A DNA stretch of 64,000 nucleotides from an uncultured Armatimonadota bacterium (GTDB taxonomy: Bacteria > Armatimonadota > Fimbriimonadia > Fimbriimonadales > Fimbriimonadaceae). The number at the start of each line of letters is the position of its first letter. Position 1 is the first letter of the stretch. The position numbers and the translations under genes were made by a program. Below the pieces are notes generated by a model. That model was not told the origin of the DNA and searched no databases. It was given only the letters and a program-made list of their open reading frames with translations. Location: assembly GCA_903833215.1 (NCBI GenBank), contig CAILEM010000061.1:1-64000 (forward strand), in the 5' to 3' direction. Positions 34,340 to 43,511 of the stretch are shown in pieces.

Positions 34340-35203
34340 ATGCGCAGGGCGCTTCCTTTCCTTTTTATACTCATTTCTGTAGCCATGTTTGGCTGCGCCG
34401 ACAAGCAGGCCAAGGTCGAAAGACGTCCTAAGATTTATCGAAGCGTCGTCAGCCTAAGTCCGAGCACCACTGAAATCATAGCTACCGATGCGGATTCAAA
34501 CACGCTTAAGGGGCGAACGCGATCCTGTAACTATCCGCCTAATTTGATGGCCGTTGTTCCTGTGGTTGCAGACGTAAAGCCGGACTACGAGCGGATCATG
34601 GCGATTAAGCCCGATATGATCGTTTACGATAAGGGCCTGTATACCGACCAAGATATAGATAAGCTCAAGGCCTCGGGTGCAGATATTTACGGTATTGATG
34701 CCGTGACAGTGAGTGACTTCATCAAGCAGATGTATGTGCTTGGCGGAAAACTCGGCTGGGAAACTCGATTCAACGACTACCTTGAAAGGGTTTACACCGA
34801 ACAGAAGGCATGCCTCGCCGAGCCAGTGAATCCCAAGCCAAAGGTCGCTGTTGTTCTTCCGGGCCCTGGAGGCGATGACTATATCTGCGGAGCCGATTCG
34901 TTTATTGGCGATGTCATCCGTATTGCGGGTGGTCAGATTGTTGGACCGAAGGGTGCGAAGTTTGAGAAGCTCAATGCAGAGGCGTTTGTTGCTTTGAATC
35001 CTGACGAGATCTTTGTGAACGGAACTCCAACAGATGTTTCAGGACACGGTCTGGTCATGAATGATCCGCGTTTCAAGACGATTACGGCTGTCAAGACTGG
35101 TCACGTAAGCGCTATCCTGTCCGATGTTTTATTGCGACGTGGTCAGCGAGTTGACGAGCTCATGAAGCAACTTCACAACCTTCTAAGGACTCGTTCCAAG
35201 TAG
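34340..35203 (+). CDS. BtuF-like periplasmic substrate-binding lipoprotein
   Basis: 287-aa lipoprotein (MRRALPFLFILISVAMFGC, lipobox Cys19) of the class III substrate-binding type for cobalamin or Fe-siderophores. The N-terminal signature VVSLSPSTTEIIATDADSN is followed by the two-Cys region GRTRSCNYPP. PDYERIMAIKPDMIVYD and the C-terminal lobe LNAEAFVALNPDEIF fit BtuF. It delivers its ligand to an ABC importer, which is not in the window. Vitamin B12 is favoured by overall resemblance; a metal chelate cannot be ruled out. The start is set by the upstream CACAAT box. Confidence 0.82.
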   Translation: MRRALPFLFILISVAMFGCADKQAKVERRPKIYRSVVSLSPSTTEIIATDADSNTLKGRTRSCNYPPNLMAVVPVVADVKPDYERIMAIKPDMIVYDKGLYTDQDIDKLKASGADIYGIDAVTVSDFIKQMYVLGGKLGWETRFNDYLERVYTEQKACLAEPVNPKPKVAVVLPGPGGDDYICGADSFIGDVIRIAGGQIVGPKGAKFEKLNAEAFVALNPDEIFVNGTPTDVSGHGLVMNDPRFKTITAVKTGHVSAILSDVLLRRGQRVDELMKQLHNLLRTRSK

Positions 35204-35217
35204 GCTTAACGAACGAT

Positions 35218-36063
35218 ATGAATTCTGCAGAAATTGGTGTATTCGGCGGCTCGGGTTTCTATAGCCTTTTGGAAGATGTACGTGAGGTTAAGGTTGATAC
35301 CCCTTACGGCGCTCCTAGCGATTCGATTTTCTTGGCCAACGTGAGTGGTCGTAAAGTTGCATTCCTTCCTAGACACGGAAGGAAGCATACGATCCCTCCC
35401 CACAAGATTAATTTCCGGGCCAATGTTTGGGCCATGAGGTCATTGGGATGCCAGTGCATCATCAGTCCGTGCGCGGCGGGATCGCTGCAACTCCACGTAA
35501 AGCCAGGAGATTTCGTCGTTTGTGATCAGTTTGTGGATCGAACAAACGGTCGAGCGGATACGTTCTATGATGGTCCGATCGTTACCCATGTCTCGCCAGC
35601 GGAAACGTATGATCCCATCTTGAGGGATCTGGCCATCCAAACCATCCGAGATCACGGCATTGAGTGTCACCCCACGGGAACGGTTGTGGTCATTCAGGGA
35701 CCGCGTTTTTCCACGAAGTCGGAAAGCAAGTGGTTCCACGATGCAGGTTGGGAAGTCATCAACATGACGCAATATCCTGAGGCTTACCTGTGTCGCGAAC
35801 TTGGAATGGGCGTTGTCAACATTTCGTTGATTACGGACTACGACAGCGGTGTGCATGCAGGTACAGAAGCGGTAACGGCCCATGATGTGCTCGCTGTATT
35901 CAGCTCCAACGCGGAAAAGATCAAAAAAGTCGTCGAAGACCTGATTGGCAGGATTCCACAGGATCTTTCCACCGTAAGTAGTATTGCGAGCTTGGAATTC
36001 ACACGCGGCGACGGTCATGCAACGAGTCCTGACGACATCCGCTTGTTCCGACTTCTCGACTGA
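35218..36063 (+). CDS. mtnP: S-methyl-5'-thioadenosine phosphorylase
   Basis: 281-aa cytosolic purine nucleoside phosphorylase family enzyme. It cleaves methylthioadenosine with phosphate for methionine salvage and polyamine recycling. Family motifs: IGVFGGSGFYSLLED at the N terminus, FLPRHGRKHTIPPHKINFRAN (phosphate site), GPRFSTKSESKWF, EVINMTQYPEAYLCRELG (base and methylthioribose site) and ITDYDSG. Complete. It follows the BtuF-like gene by 14 bases and could be co-transcribed with it. Confidence 0.95.
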   Translation: MNSAEIGVFGGSGFYSLLEDVREVKVDTPYGAPSDSIFLANVSGRKVAFLPRHGRKHTIPPHKINFRANVWAMRSLGCQCIISPCAAGSLQLHVKPGDFVVCDQFVDRTNGRADTFYDGPIVTHVSPAETYDPILRDLAIQTIRDHGIECHPTGTVVVIQGPRFSTKSESKWFHDAGWEVINMTQYPEAYLCRELGMGVVNISLITDYDSGVHAGTEAVTAHDVLAVFSSNAEKIKKVVEDLIGRIPQDLSTVSSIASLEFTRGDGHATSPDDIRLFRLLD

Positions 36064-36077
36064 GACAACCTTAAAAT

Positions 36078-38489
36078 GTGATGATCGTTACGCAAATGCT
36101 TCTGGCATTGTCGCTCCTGCATGGTCAGGTCAACAGCCAGCCCGGATCACTCTTTCCGCCAAAACCACAGGATGCTGTGGTTTCGGCGGATTTTAGTTCG
36201 TGGCATGGCTGGACTTACCTCCAAGGTGCGCCGTCAACATGGCCCAAAATTTACGAAACCTCGGGTGATTGGACTGAAGTCCAAGAACGCTTTTTAGGGA
36301 TCAAACCCGAAAAACCTGCAGTTTGGCGAATGAAGGTCGTTATCTTTACGCGATTGCAATCGGATGGTCGTGATGCAAGTGGCGTTCTTCGCGAGCACCG
36401 TGCAACGATTGAGTCCGTTCAACTCGCCCAAGTGCGTGTGGCACTCCTTCGATTCAATGCGTATGTCGCCGCCAAGTTTAACGGCGCGGTAACGATCAAT
36501 CCGGACATTCAGATCGAAGGCGAGTGGATGCGGGATGCTGGAATCGGCGCGTTTGGTTCTGAATTCGCTCACAAATATTTTGAGCCCCGAATTAACGGCG
36601 GGTCTTATGAAGCCGAAGATAAGGTCTTCAGGGGACCATTCAATTCCGTGGTCTATATTCTTCCGGGGGCCCTGCCTTCTCCCGTCGCCGATACGATTGT
36701 CAACGATACGCCGGTTGCCGCAGTGTCGGCTTCTCCGGTTGGCAAGGACGGTATCACTTCAACCATTGACAAAGCGTTACGTAGTGCATGGTTTCGTCAG
36801 GTTTCAGTGAGGGCGAAGCAGCAGGGATATAAGGATATTTCCGTTGCAGCGCCAAAACCTGACGGCGTTGACGCATGGAATTCGTTGGTTAGTCTTGACG
36901 AAGTTCCTGCGCAAACCTACTTAGGGCGCCATGGCACGGTCTTGGAACTTCACCCCGCAGTTGCAGATCCGACTGAAGTCAAGATTTCCGAACTGGGCTC
37001 ATCCGACGCCAAGATCGTGCCTGATTCTGAAAAGGGACAGGTTCTCAAGTTTACGGAGACATCGGGTTTCCGAGAAGGTGGACTCAGCCTCCCTGCTCGT
37101 GCGGATGGTATGCCGATAGCAAAGTTGGACACAACTCCAACGCTGAATTTCTTCGCGAAGTCCACCAGTAAAGATCCCATTTCAATACGCGTCGAATCTT
37201 CCGAGGGCAAAGTCCTCTGGATTTCATTAGGGCAAGATCCGACACTCGTAACCCCGATGCAAGGAGCGGTTGTTGCCAGCGTTCCGTTTATCACGGATGG
37301 TAAATGGCAAAAGATCTCTGTAGACCTTAAGAGTTTAGGGCAGTCTGCAGGAATATCAGATGTCGCTCGATTGGCAGTTGAGCCAAGTCCCAATGCCAAG
37401 CTGGCAGGAAAGAACCAGCCAGAGCCGATTGAAGTGCAATTGGCCGATTTCAAGTTCTCGGCAGACCCGGCTGGACCAGCGATCGCTCCCACAGCTCCAA
37501 GTGCGACCTCAGATGACCCTGAAGCAAGAGCGCTCTTTGCTGCTAAGGCCAAGCAGCCGAGTGCTGAATTGGCCGTCTTGCTGAAAGATAAAAATCCTTT
37601 GGTTCGGCTCAATGCGACAACGACCTATATCGGATTCAAGGACACTACGGTTGAGGAAGCGCTCATCGCGAACAGCTTGGATTTGGATCCGTCGATTGCG
37701 GGCGCGGCCCTTACCGCACTCCAGGCAGAGGGAAGCGATACGGCGCGAGCCGTCGTCAAGCGATCGATCAGTGTGTCTTTGTCCGATTACGCAAAGATGA
37801 CTGCCGGAAGACTGATCGCCGAAACGAAAGACCCTAAAGCTGCCGAGGACGTTTCGAGACTATTGGCCAACAGGAGTTGGCAGGCTCACGTCTTGGCGGT
37901 GGAGGGGCTTGCCCAGATTGCGACACCGGAATCTCAGACATTCCGCATGGCCTTTATTGGTATGAGTGATCCCGCCGTGAAGTTGGCAGTGACCCGCAAT
38001 GCGGATGTTTCGCTGGATAGGGTCGCTTCGGCGCTCCTCTGGTCCGCTGTAAACGAGCCAAGTGATCGAGTTCGCGCTGAGAGCTACATCAAGTTGATTC
38101 AGTCAAGTGTCGCCACGAATAAATCCGAAGGCTATAAGGGTGTTCGCGACGACAGCAAATTTGTTCGCAAGCTCGTACTGGAATTTCTCGCCACACACCC
38201 TTCTGAAGAACATCGAAATGCTTTACGCACCGCAATCGCCGACCGCTCGGCGTCAGTAAGGGCCGCTTCGCTTGTTGCATTCGCTGCGCTTGAGCAAGCG
38301 GTCAACCTTGATGAAATCGGCAATGTACTCGATGATCTTGACCCAGGAGTGCAGTTGGCCCTTATCAACGTGGCAAAGAAGAAAGGCTTGAAGCTGCCTC
38401 AGAAGACCATTGACTCGATGCTTGCGAGTCCTGACACCGAAGTCAGTACGGCTGCAAAATCCTTAGCAAGCGGTACGACGGCAACTTAA
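36078..38489 (+). CDS. Large secreted protein with C-terminal HEAT-like repeats
   Basis: 803 aa, no family recognised. Signal peptide is within the first 22 residues (MLLALSLLHGQVNSQ). The first 190 residues are beta-rich (VSADFSSWHGWTYLQGAPST). A sandwich-like segment follows near 285-480, resembling a carbohydrate-binding fold (LKFTETSGFREGGLSLPA, then KWQKISVDLKSLG). The last 300 residues are alpha-helical repeats of about 35 residues in HEAT/PBS-lyase style (NPLVRLNATTTYIGFKD, DPSIAGAALTALQAEGSD, DRSASVRAASLVAFAALE). Exported HEAT proteins are often scaffolds. The start is GTG 36078 or the ATG at 36081; TAAAAT lies just before. Confidence 0.68.
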   Translation: MMIVTQMLLALSLLHGQVNSQPGSLFPPKPQDAVVSADFSSWHGWTYLQGAPSTWPKIYETSGDWTEVQERFLGIKPEKPAVWRMKVVIFTRLQSDGRDASGVLREHRATIESVQLAQVRVALLRFNAYVAAKFNGAVTINPDIQIEGEWMRDAGIGAFGSEFAHKYFEPRINGGSYEAEDKVFRGPFNSVVYILPGALPSPVADTIVNDTPVAAVSASPVGKDGITSTIDKALRSAWFRQVSVRAKQQGYKDISVAAPKPDGVDAWNSLVSLDEVPAQTYLGRHGTVLELHPAVADPTEVKISELGSSDAKIVPDSEKGQVLKFTETSGFREGGLSLPARADGMPIAKLDTTPTLNFFAKSTSKDPISIRVESSEGKVLWISLGQDPTLVTPMQGAVVASVPFITDGKWQKISVDLKSLGQSAGISDVARLAVEPSPNAKLAGKNQPEPIEVQLADFKFSADPAGPAIAPTAPSATSDDPEARALFAAKAKQPSAELAVLLKDKNPLVRLNATTTYIGFKDTTVEEALIANSLDLDPSIAGAALTALQAEGSDTARAVVKRSISVSLSDYAKMTAGRLIAETKDPKAAEDVSRLLANRSWQAHVLAVEGLAQIATPESQTFRMAFIGMSDPAVKLAVTRNADVSLDRVASALLWSAVNEPSDRVRAESYIKLIQSSVATNKSEGYKGVRDDSKFVRKLVLEFLATHPSEEHRNALRTAIADRSASVRAASLVAFAALEQAVNLDEIGNVLDDLDPGVQLALINVAKKKGLKLPQKTIDSMLASPDTEVSTAAKSLASGTTAT

Positions 38490-38603
38490 TGCAGGGACGC
38501 ACAACACTAACGCGATGAATGATTGCCTTGATATCACCATATCTTTCGAAGGCTCGCCCACGATTTGGGTGACCCGGCGTAGAATGATGAACCGGTTTCA
38601 CTT

Positions 38604-39908
38604 ATGACTAACACCAGGAATAGCGTTGTTTCGGCGGCAGGCGTGATTGCGTCAGTAGCCGTAATTGTAGTTGGGTTGCTGGCCAGGGAGCGCGCCGATC
38701 TTGGCGTGGTCAAGCCAACGGCAACGGTTGCCTCCATCGACCGACTTTTGGCATCGCGAACGGACGACCTCAATGTTCCTGCTGGCGATTACTTCTACGA
38801 GCTCAGTCAAAAACTCAAAGAGCAGTACGTCGAGCCAGTGACCGATGAGCAGAAGCTTGCATCAGGTGCGGTTCGCGGGATGATCTCAAGCTTGCGGGAT
38901 CCTCAGTCGCTTTACATGGATAAAACTCAGTTCAGCGCGTTCATCAACGCGAGAGAAGGCAAGTTTGAGGGTATCGGGGCTGACTTCGCACTTGTCACAG
39001 GACCGAAGAGCACACAGGCTGAAGCTATCCAGGAAACTCCCGGCGCTGACTCATCACCGGAAGATACGATGGCAACCGTCCGCGATATCCCTCGGCTTCA
39101 AGTAGTGAGTGTGGTTCCGGGTGGTCCGGCTGACAAAGCTGGAGTACAAATTGGTGATACCGTCTATTCAGTGGATGGTCACTGGGTTGTAAATAGCGAC
39201 CTTGTTCGAAAATTCCGAGCAGCCCAAAAAGCATTCCTCGCCAAGAACATGAAGCTCTCAGAGTTAAACGTCCTTAGGAATGAGATTCGAGCTAAAGCAG
39301 ACCATGCGATATTGCCGTTGAAGGCTAAAGATATGCTATTCATGGGCAAATCTGGAGTTGTTTCGGTCGTCTGGGACCGTGCTGGAACTCAGCGAACGAC
39401 AAAGATCGGAAAGGCACCTTCTACCTTGCCTGCATTTGGCGTTCGCGATGGTCAGATCACTTTGCCTTTCATCCCAAGCAGCGTTCAACCTCTGAAGCAT
39501 GAGATTGCCGGTAAGGCAGCCGTCACGATTGACCTTCGAAACAACACGATGGGTGACCTTGCAACGATGAAGCAGTGTTTGGAAATCATCGCTCCGAAAG
39601 GCCAGTACGGCACGTTCAATACGTATCGGCATGAAAGTCCGACCTCACTTGTAGTGAAGAACGGGAATCCAAGTCCACCCAAGATCACCCTCATTACGGA
39701 TAAGAGCACACGTGGTGTTGCGGAGATGTTTGCTCTTGCTCTGTCTTCAAGAGGAGTCGCTCGACTCTCCGGTTCTGAGACAGGCGGTGACCGAGACAAT
39801 CGCACGATTGTTCGGCTTCCAGACGGCTCAGGCTACACGATCGTCACTTCGGTCTACAAACCGACTCTCGGTACGACTACGACGGCTCACAAGGGAGGTG
39901 CCAAATGA
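38604..39908 (+). CDS. S41 C-terminal processing protease homolog without catalytic residues
   Basis: 434 aa with an N-terminal membrane anchor (about 10-28), the helical S41 N-terminal domain (LKEQYVEPVTDEQKLASGAV), a PDZ domain (about 165-210; VVPGGPADKAGVQIGDTVYS) and an S41 peptidase-like domain. At the catalytic Ser position the sequence reads STRGVAEMF, with Gly371 in place of Ser, and the Lys position is Asp396 (SETGGDRDN). Both residues of the Ser/Lys dyad are therefore missing, so it is very probably a pseudoprotease. It overlaps the intact CtpA gene by four bases (ATGA) and may regulate or pair with it. Confidence 0.85.
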   Translation: MTNTRNSVVSAAGVIASVAVIVVGLLARERADLGVVKPTATVASIDRLLASRTDDLNVPAGDYFYELSQKLKEQYVEPVTDEQKLASGAVRGMISSLRDPQSLYMDKTQFSAFINAREGKFEGIGADFALVTGPKSTQAEAIQETPGADSSPEDTMATVRDIPRLQVVSVVPGGPADKAGVQIGDTVYSVDGHWVVNSDLVRKFRAAQKAFLAKNMKLSELNVLRNEIRAKADHAILPLKAKDMLFMGKSGVVSVVWDRAGTQRTTKIGKAPSTLPAFGVRDGQITLPFIPSSVQPLKHEIAGKAAVTIDLRNNTMGDLATMKQCLEIIAPKGQYGTFNTYRHESPTSLVVKNGNPSPPKITLITDKSTRGVAEMFALALSSRGVARLSGSETGGDRDNRTIVRLPDGSGYTIVTSVYKPTLGTTTTAHKGGAK

Positions 39909-41185
39909 AGACCGCTGCTAAAATTTTGTCCTTCTTCGGCCTTTTGGTGTTGTGCTTCCTCTTTGGGTTTAGTTGGCAAGACATCCAGAAGGGCAAAGTA
40001 CCTTCCGTACGAACAATGGGATCGCTATTTGGCGTCAAGTCGGGCGCGGCGGCAACTCCTGAAGTCGAGTTTCAGCATGCCTACAGCGAAATCCTGACGG
40101 ACTACATCAAGCCTGTCAATAAATCAGATCTCAAGTATGCGGGGATGGAGGGCCTCATGGCCTCGCTCGGCGACCCCCACACGATGTTTATGCGTCCGAA
40201 GCTTGCTGAAGCGTTTAACGATGAAACGCGCGCAAACTTCGGCGGAGTTGGTGCTCGTCTTGGCCAAGACTCGATGGGTGCGAAGATCGTGGTTGTGTTT
40301 GAAGACGGTCCTGCGTATGCAGCCGGCATCCGTTCAGGAAACATCATCACGGGCGTCGATGGTAAGTCGGTCGCCGGAAAGGTCGTAGATGATATCGTCG
40401 GGATGGTCAAAGGCAAAGAAGGCACCATCGTGAAACTCACGGTGATTCAAAGCGACAAGCCGAAACCAGTGGTTATTACTGTCAAGCGTGCCCGGATTAT
40501 CGCTCCGACAGTTGATTCGAAGTACCTTGCCAATCACCAGGTTGGCTATATGTCGATTTCGTCCTTCTCCGAGCCCACTGCTGCCCAGTTTGATAAGGAA
40601 CTGTCGAAGCTGGAAGATCACCAGATCAAGGGTCTGGTCATCGACTTGAGGGAAAATCCAGGCGGCCTACTCGAGACGGCGGTTGATATGCTGAGCCGAT
40701 TCTTTGAGAACAAGCTCGTCGTGAAGATGAAGTTTCGTGATGGCCACGAGGAGTCGGCAAAGACCTACCCTGGAGTGATCCACGAGTTCAATTATCCGAT
40801 CGCAGTGCTCATGAATGAAGATTCTGCAAGTGCCGCAGAGATCTTTGCCGGATGTTTACGTGATTACGGCAGAGCCAAATTGGTAGGAACACATAGTTAC
40901 GGAAAGGCGTCAGTGCAAAACGTTTTTCCGCTGGTCGATCGATCGAGCGCAAAGATCACCATCGCGAAGTACTTCTTGCCCGTCACTCCATTTTTTGGTC
41001 GAAAGGTCGATCCCTATGGAGCATTCCTAAGCGGTGGATTGGAGCCTGACCTCAAAGTCGAGCTTTCCACGAGCACTGAAGTCACCTTTGGCGATCCAGC
41101 AACGGACAATCAGCTACTCAAGGCGATTCAGTTGCTGAATCCAACGCCAGGATCGACGGCCGCGTTGAGCGCAAAAAAGAAATAA
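39905..41185 (+). CDS. ctpA: C-terminal processing peptidase (CtpA/Prc, family S41)
   Basis: 426-aa periplasmic protease with an N-terminal membrane anchor (about 6-22). Residues 110-190 hold the PDZ domain (FEDGPAYAAGIRSGNIITGVDG). The S41 catalytic domain has Ser309 in NEDSASAAEIF, Lys334 in SYGKASVQ and Gln338, with the expected 25-residue Ser-Lys spacing. Substrates in the family include proteins tagged or processed at the C terminus and peptidoglycan enzymes. It is second in an operon with the catalytically defective homolog. A terminator follows at 41213. Confidence 0.93.
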   Translation: MKTAAKILSFFGLLVLCFLFGFSWQDIQKGKVPSVRTMGSLFGVKSGAAATPEVEFQHAYSEILTDYIKPVNKSDLKYAGMEGLMASLGDPHTMFMRPKLAEAFNDETRANFGGVGARLGQDSMGAKIVVVFEDGPAYAAGIRSGNIITGVDGKSVAGKVVDDIVGMVKGKEGTIVKLTVIQSDKPKPVVITVKRARIIAPTVDSKYLANHQVGYMSISSFSEPTAAQFDKELSKLEDHQIKGLVIDLRENPGGLLETAVDMLSRFFENKLVVKMKFRDGHEESAKTYPGVIHEFNYPIAVLMNEDSASAAEIFAGCLRDYGRAKLVGTHSYGKASVQNVFPLVDRSSAKITIAKYFLPVTPFFGRKVDPYGAFLSGGLEPDLKVELSTSTEVTFGDPATDNQLLKAIQLLNPTPGSTAALSAKKK

Positions 41186-41212
41186 GCGCGCAACGGCAGG
41201 CAACTCTTGATA

Positions 41213-41253
41213 GCCTTCACATACGTCTAGGGCGTCTTGTGAAGGCTTTTCTT
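41213..41253 (+). terminator. Intrinsic terminator of the S41 protease operon
   Basis: GCCTTCAC (41213-41220), an 18-base loop with internal ACG/CGT pairing, then GTGAAGGC (41239-41246) and TTTTCTT. 27 bases after the ctpA stop. Confidence 0.88.
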
Positions 41254-41419
41254 ATAGCACTGCAGCTTTTGGGGGGAGATCGTCCGCCCAATCGGTCGTC
41301 GATGGAGTCTCGGGTGCATCTCACGCTTGCTACACAAGGTGGCGCGCTTGAATCTTTAGCCCTTCTTTTTGCGGTACAACGAAACGTCAAGGGTTTGGTA
41401 TCTGTAGGGCAATATATTC

Positions 41420-41923
41420 GTGGGTGAATGGTATTACATCGGACACTATGGCCAGTTGGGGCCACTAACCCGCGATCAGATAAATGAGCTGATCGCGGCG
41501 GAAGTTATTGCGCACGATACTTACGTCTGGAAGGTCGGCATGGCCGAATGGATCTATGCAGGGCGAGTCACCGAATTAGCCTCGCATTTCACCAGCTTTG
41601 CTCCGTCGATGAGTCCCCCTCCGCCGCCCGGACCGACCGAGCTACCAAACCCAGACCGATCCTTTGGATCGGCACCTGTCTATGCGGGGTATTCAAGAAC
41701 GCTTGCGCCGATTAGAAGCGATAAAAGTCGATTGATAGCAGGAATTCTGCAACTCGTTATTCCTGGTGTCGGCAGAATGTATTTGGGATACGGAGCTTAT
41801 GGCGTTCTGCAGTTGTTATTCTCAACCTGCGGCGTCGGATATATCTGGTCGGTTATTGATGGCGTTATCATTCTTGCTGGCGGCGTAAAATACGATGGAT
41901 ACGGTCGCCGATTAGGGCAGTAA
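41420..41923 (+). CDS. GYF_2 (DUF4339) and TM2 domain membrane protein
   Basis: 167 aa. Residues 1-52 form a GYF_2 domain (WYYIGHYGQLGPLTRDQINE, then VWKVGMAEWIYA), thought to bind proline-rich peptides. A Pro-rich linker follows (SPPPPPGPTELP). Residues 100-160 form a TM2 domain of two membrane helices (AGILQLVIPGVGRMYLGYGA, then VGYIWSVIDGVIILAGG). It is oriented with the GYF part in the cytoplasm by family rule. Cellular role unknown. It starts with GTG at 41420, with a TATATT box directly before, so the start of transcription is at or near the start codon. Confidence 0.85.
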   Translation: MGEWYYIGHYGQLGPLTRDQINELIAAEVIAHDTYVWKVGMAEWIYAGRVTELASHFTSFAPSMSPPPPPGPTELPNPDRSFGSAPVYAGYSRTLAPIRSDKSRLIAGILQLVIPGVGRMYLGYGAYGVLQLLFSTCGVGYIWSVIDGVIILAGGVKYDGYGRRLGQ

Positions 41924-41962
41924 CGCCCAGCACCACTTTCGACGTACGTAGAACTAACGAGC

Positions 41963-42517
41963 ATGCGAATCTTTTGGAGTTTGGTTTTAGTTCTGCTATC
42001 CCTCACGATTTGTGTGGGCCAGCAATACTCCCCCAAATTGGGCGAGACTGTTCTCAAGATTGAAATTGAGGGACGTGGCAACGTTTACGTCTTGCTACAC
42101 ACTGCTGAAGCCCCAAAGACGACGGCTCATATCTTGTCACTGGCGAAGAGTGGTTTTTACAACAGTCAGCGCTTTCACAAAGTCGAACTGAAGCCAAAGC
42201 CGTTTCTCGTTCAAATCGGCGACCCAACCTCAAAGACGGGAGATATAGCGAATGCCGGAGCAACAGGGAGCGGCGCACGTGTCGCGTATGAGGATACAAA
42301 GTTCAAGAATGTCGTTGGAGCCGTGGGCCTGGTACGAAATACAGACGACAGGAATTCTGGAGACTCCCAGTTCTACATGCTTCTCGACAAATCATCGTTT
42401 CTAGACGGAAACTACACCGTTTTTGGCCAGGTTGTTGTCGGCCTCGATGTGCTTAGGAAGATCCAAAAGGGCGATCGTGTCGTGGCGTTTACGGTTCTTC
42501 GTGGCCCGACACCCTAG
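41963..42517 (+). CDS. Exported cyclophilin-type peptidyl-prolyl isomerase
   Basis: 184-aa protein with signal peptide (MRIFWSLVLVLLSLTICVG). The cyclophilin barrel covers 30-180: VYVLLHTAEAPKTTAHILSL, FYNSQRFHKVE, QIGDPTSKTGD, GAVGLVRNTDDRNSGDSQFYMLL and YTVFGQVVVGLDVLRKIQ. The family catalyses cis-trans isomerisation before proline; here it would act on folding envelope proteins. The catalytic Arg of FHRV-type motifs appears as FHKVE, so activity could be reduced, as in several bacterial cyclophilins. Stands alone. Confidence 0.88.
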   Translation: MRIFWSLVLVLLSLTICVGQQYSPKLGETVLKIEIEGRGNVYVLLHTAEAPKTTAHILSLAKSGFYNSQRFHKVELKPKPFLVQIGDPTSKTGDIANAGATGSGARVAYEDTKFKNVVGAVGLVRNTDDRNSGDSQFYMLLDKSSFLDGNYTVFGQVVVGLDVLRKIQKGDRVVAFTVLRGPTP

Positions 42518-42546
42518 CCGAGCCTGAAATACTTGCGCGCCTTCGG

Positions 42547-42552
42547 TACACT
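42547..42552 (+). promoter_or_regulatory. -10 box of leaderless oppB-like gene
   Basis: TACACT, eight bases, GTG 42561. Confidence 0.45.
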
Positions 42553-42560
42553 GCTTTGCC

Positions 42561-43511
42561 GTGCGGCTCGTTAAGGCCATTCTTCTGAGGCTCCTCTTCG
42601 GGGCATTCAGTTTAGTATTCATTTCGTTCGTGACTTTTGTCGCGGGCGAGTTTTCGCCTGGCGACCCTGCGACCATTCTTGGTGGCGAAAAAGCGAGCAT
42701 TGAGACCGTCCAGCAGATTCGACACAATCTCGGTCTAGATCAGCCTTGGCCCACACGTTACTGTCGGTACGTGGGGCATGCCGTTCAAGGCGACTTCGGA
42801 GTGAGTTACTACAGCACCCACGAGCCAGTCAAAGACATTCTGAAACGTACGGTTCCGATGACAGTCAAATTCGCCAGTCAGGCGATTGTCTTGGCATCCG
42901 CGATTGGAATCTTTTTTGGTGCGATAGCCGCGGTATACCAGCGACGGTTCGCAGATTCCGCGATCCTCACTTTGAGCACATTAGGCGTCACTACGCCTAA
43001 TTTCGTTCTAGCCCCCATTCTGGTTTACATATTTTGCCAGCGACTTGACCAATTGCCGAACAGTTGGGCGACGACGCTTGTCGCGCCTGAATTCTATTAC
43101 TTCATCCTTCCTGTCACGATTTTGGCCGCACGTCCTGCAGCACTCATAACACGTTTGACGAGGGCGAGCATGATCGACACGCTTGATCAAGAGTTCATTC
43201 GCACTGCAACGGCGAAGGGTGTACCAAGAGGTCGATTACTATTCCGTCACGCCTTAAGAAATGCGATTTTGCCAGTCATCACGACGATCGGTACCAGCTT
43301 TGGATTCTTGCTCACCGGTTCATTCGTCTTGGAGCGATATTTCTTAATGCCGGGTCTCGGAAGCACTGTGATTGAGGCGATCCAGCAGATCGATATGCCG
43401 GTCGTTCAAGCAGGCGTGCTGGTTACCGGTGCGATGTTCATTTTTCTCAATCTGATCGTCGATATTCTACTGCCGATTCTTGATCCACGGATACGGGAGT
43501 CGCAAATATGA
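42561..43511 (+). CDS. Dipeptide/oligopeptide ABC transporter permease (DppB/OppB type)
   Basis: 316-aa inner-membrane permease with six helices. The N terminus FGAFSLVFISFVTFVAGEFSPGDP and the next QIRHNLGLDQPWPTRY are typical of OppB. The EAA loop that contacts the ATPase is RTATAKGVPRGRLLFRHALRNAILPVIT. It imports or exports small peptides, sugars or nickel chelates; the cargo cannot be told from permeases alone. It overlaps the OppC-type gene by four bases (ATGA). The solute-binding protein and ATPases are not in the window. Confidence 0.92.
   Translation: MRLVKAILLRLLFGAFSLVFISFVTFVAGEFSPGDPATILGGEKASIETVQQIRHNLGLDQPWPTRYCRYVGHAVQGDFGVSYYSTHEPVKDILKRTVPMTVKFASQAIVLASAIGIFFGAIAAVYQRRFADSAILTLSTLGVTTPNFVLAPILVYIFCQRLDQLPNSWATTLVAPEFYYFILPVTILAARPAALITRLTRASMIDTLDQEFIRTATAKGVPRGRLLFRHALRNAILPVITTIGTSFGFLLTGSFVLERYFLMPGLGSTVIEAIQQIDMPVVQAGVLVTGAMFIFLNLIVDILLPILDPRIRESQI

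Noticed and set aside
41239-41427. 62-codon frame between ctpA and the GYF_2 gene
   Set aside because: Begins inside the terminator and shows no ribosome-binding site or family pattern.
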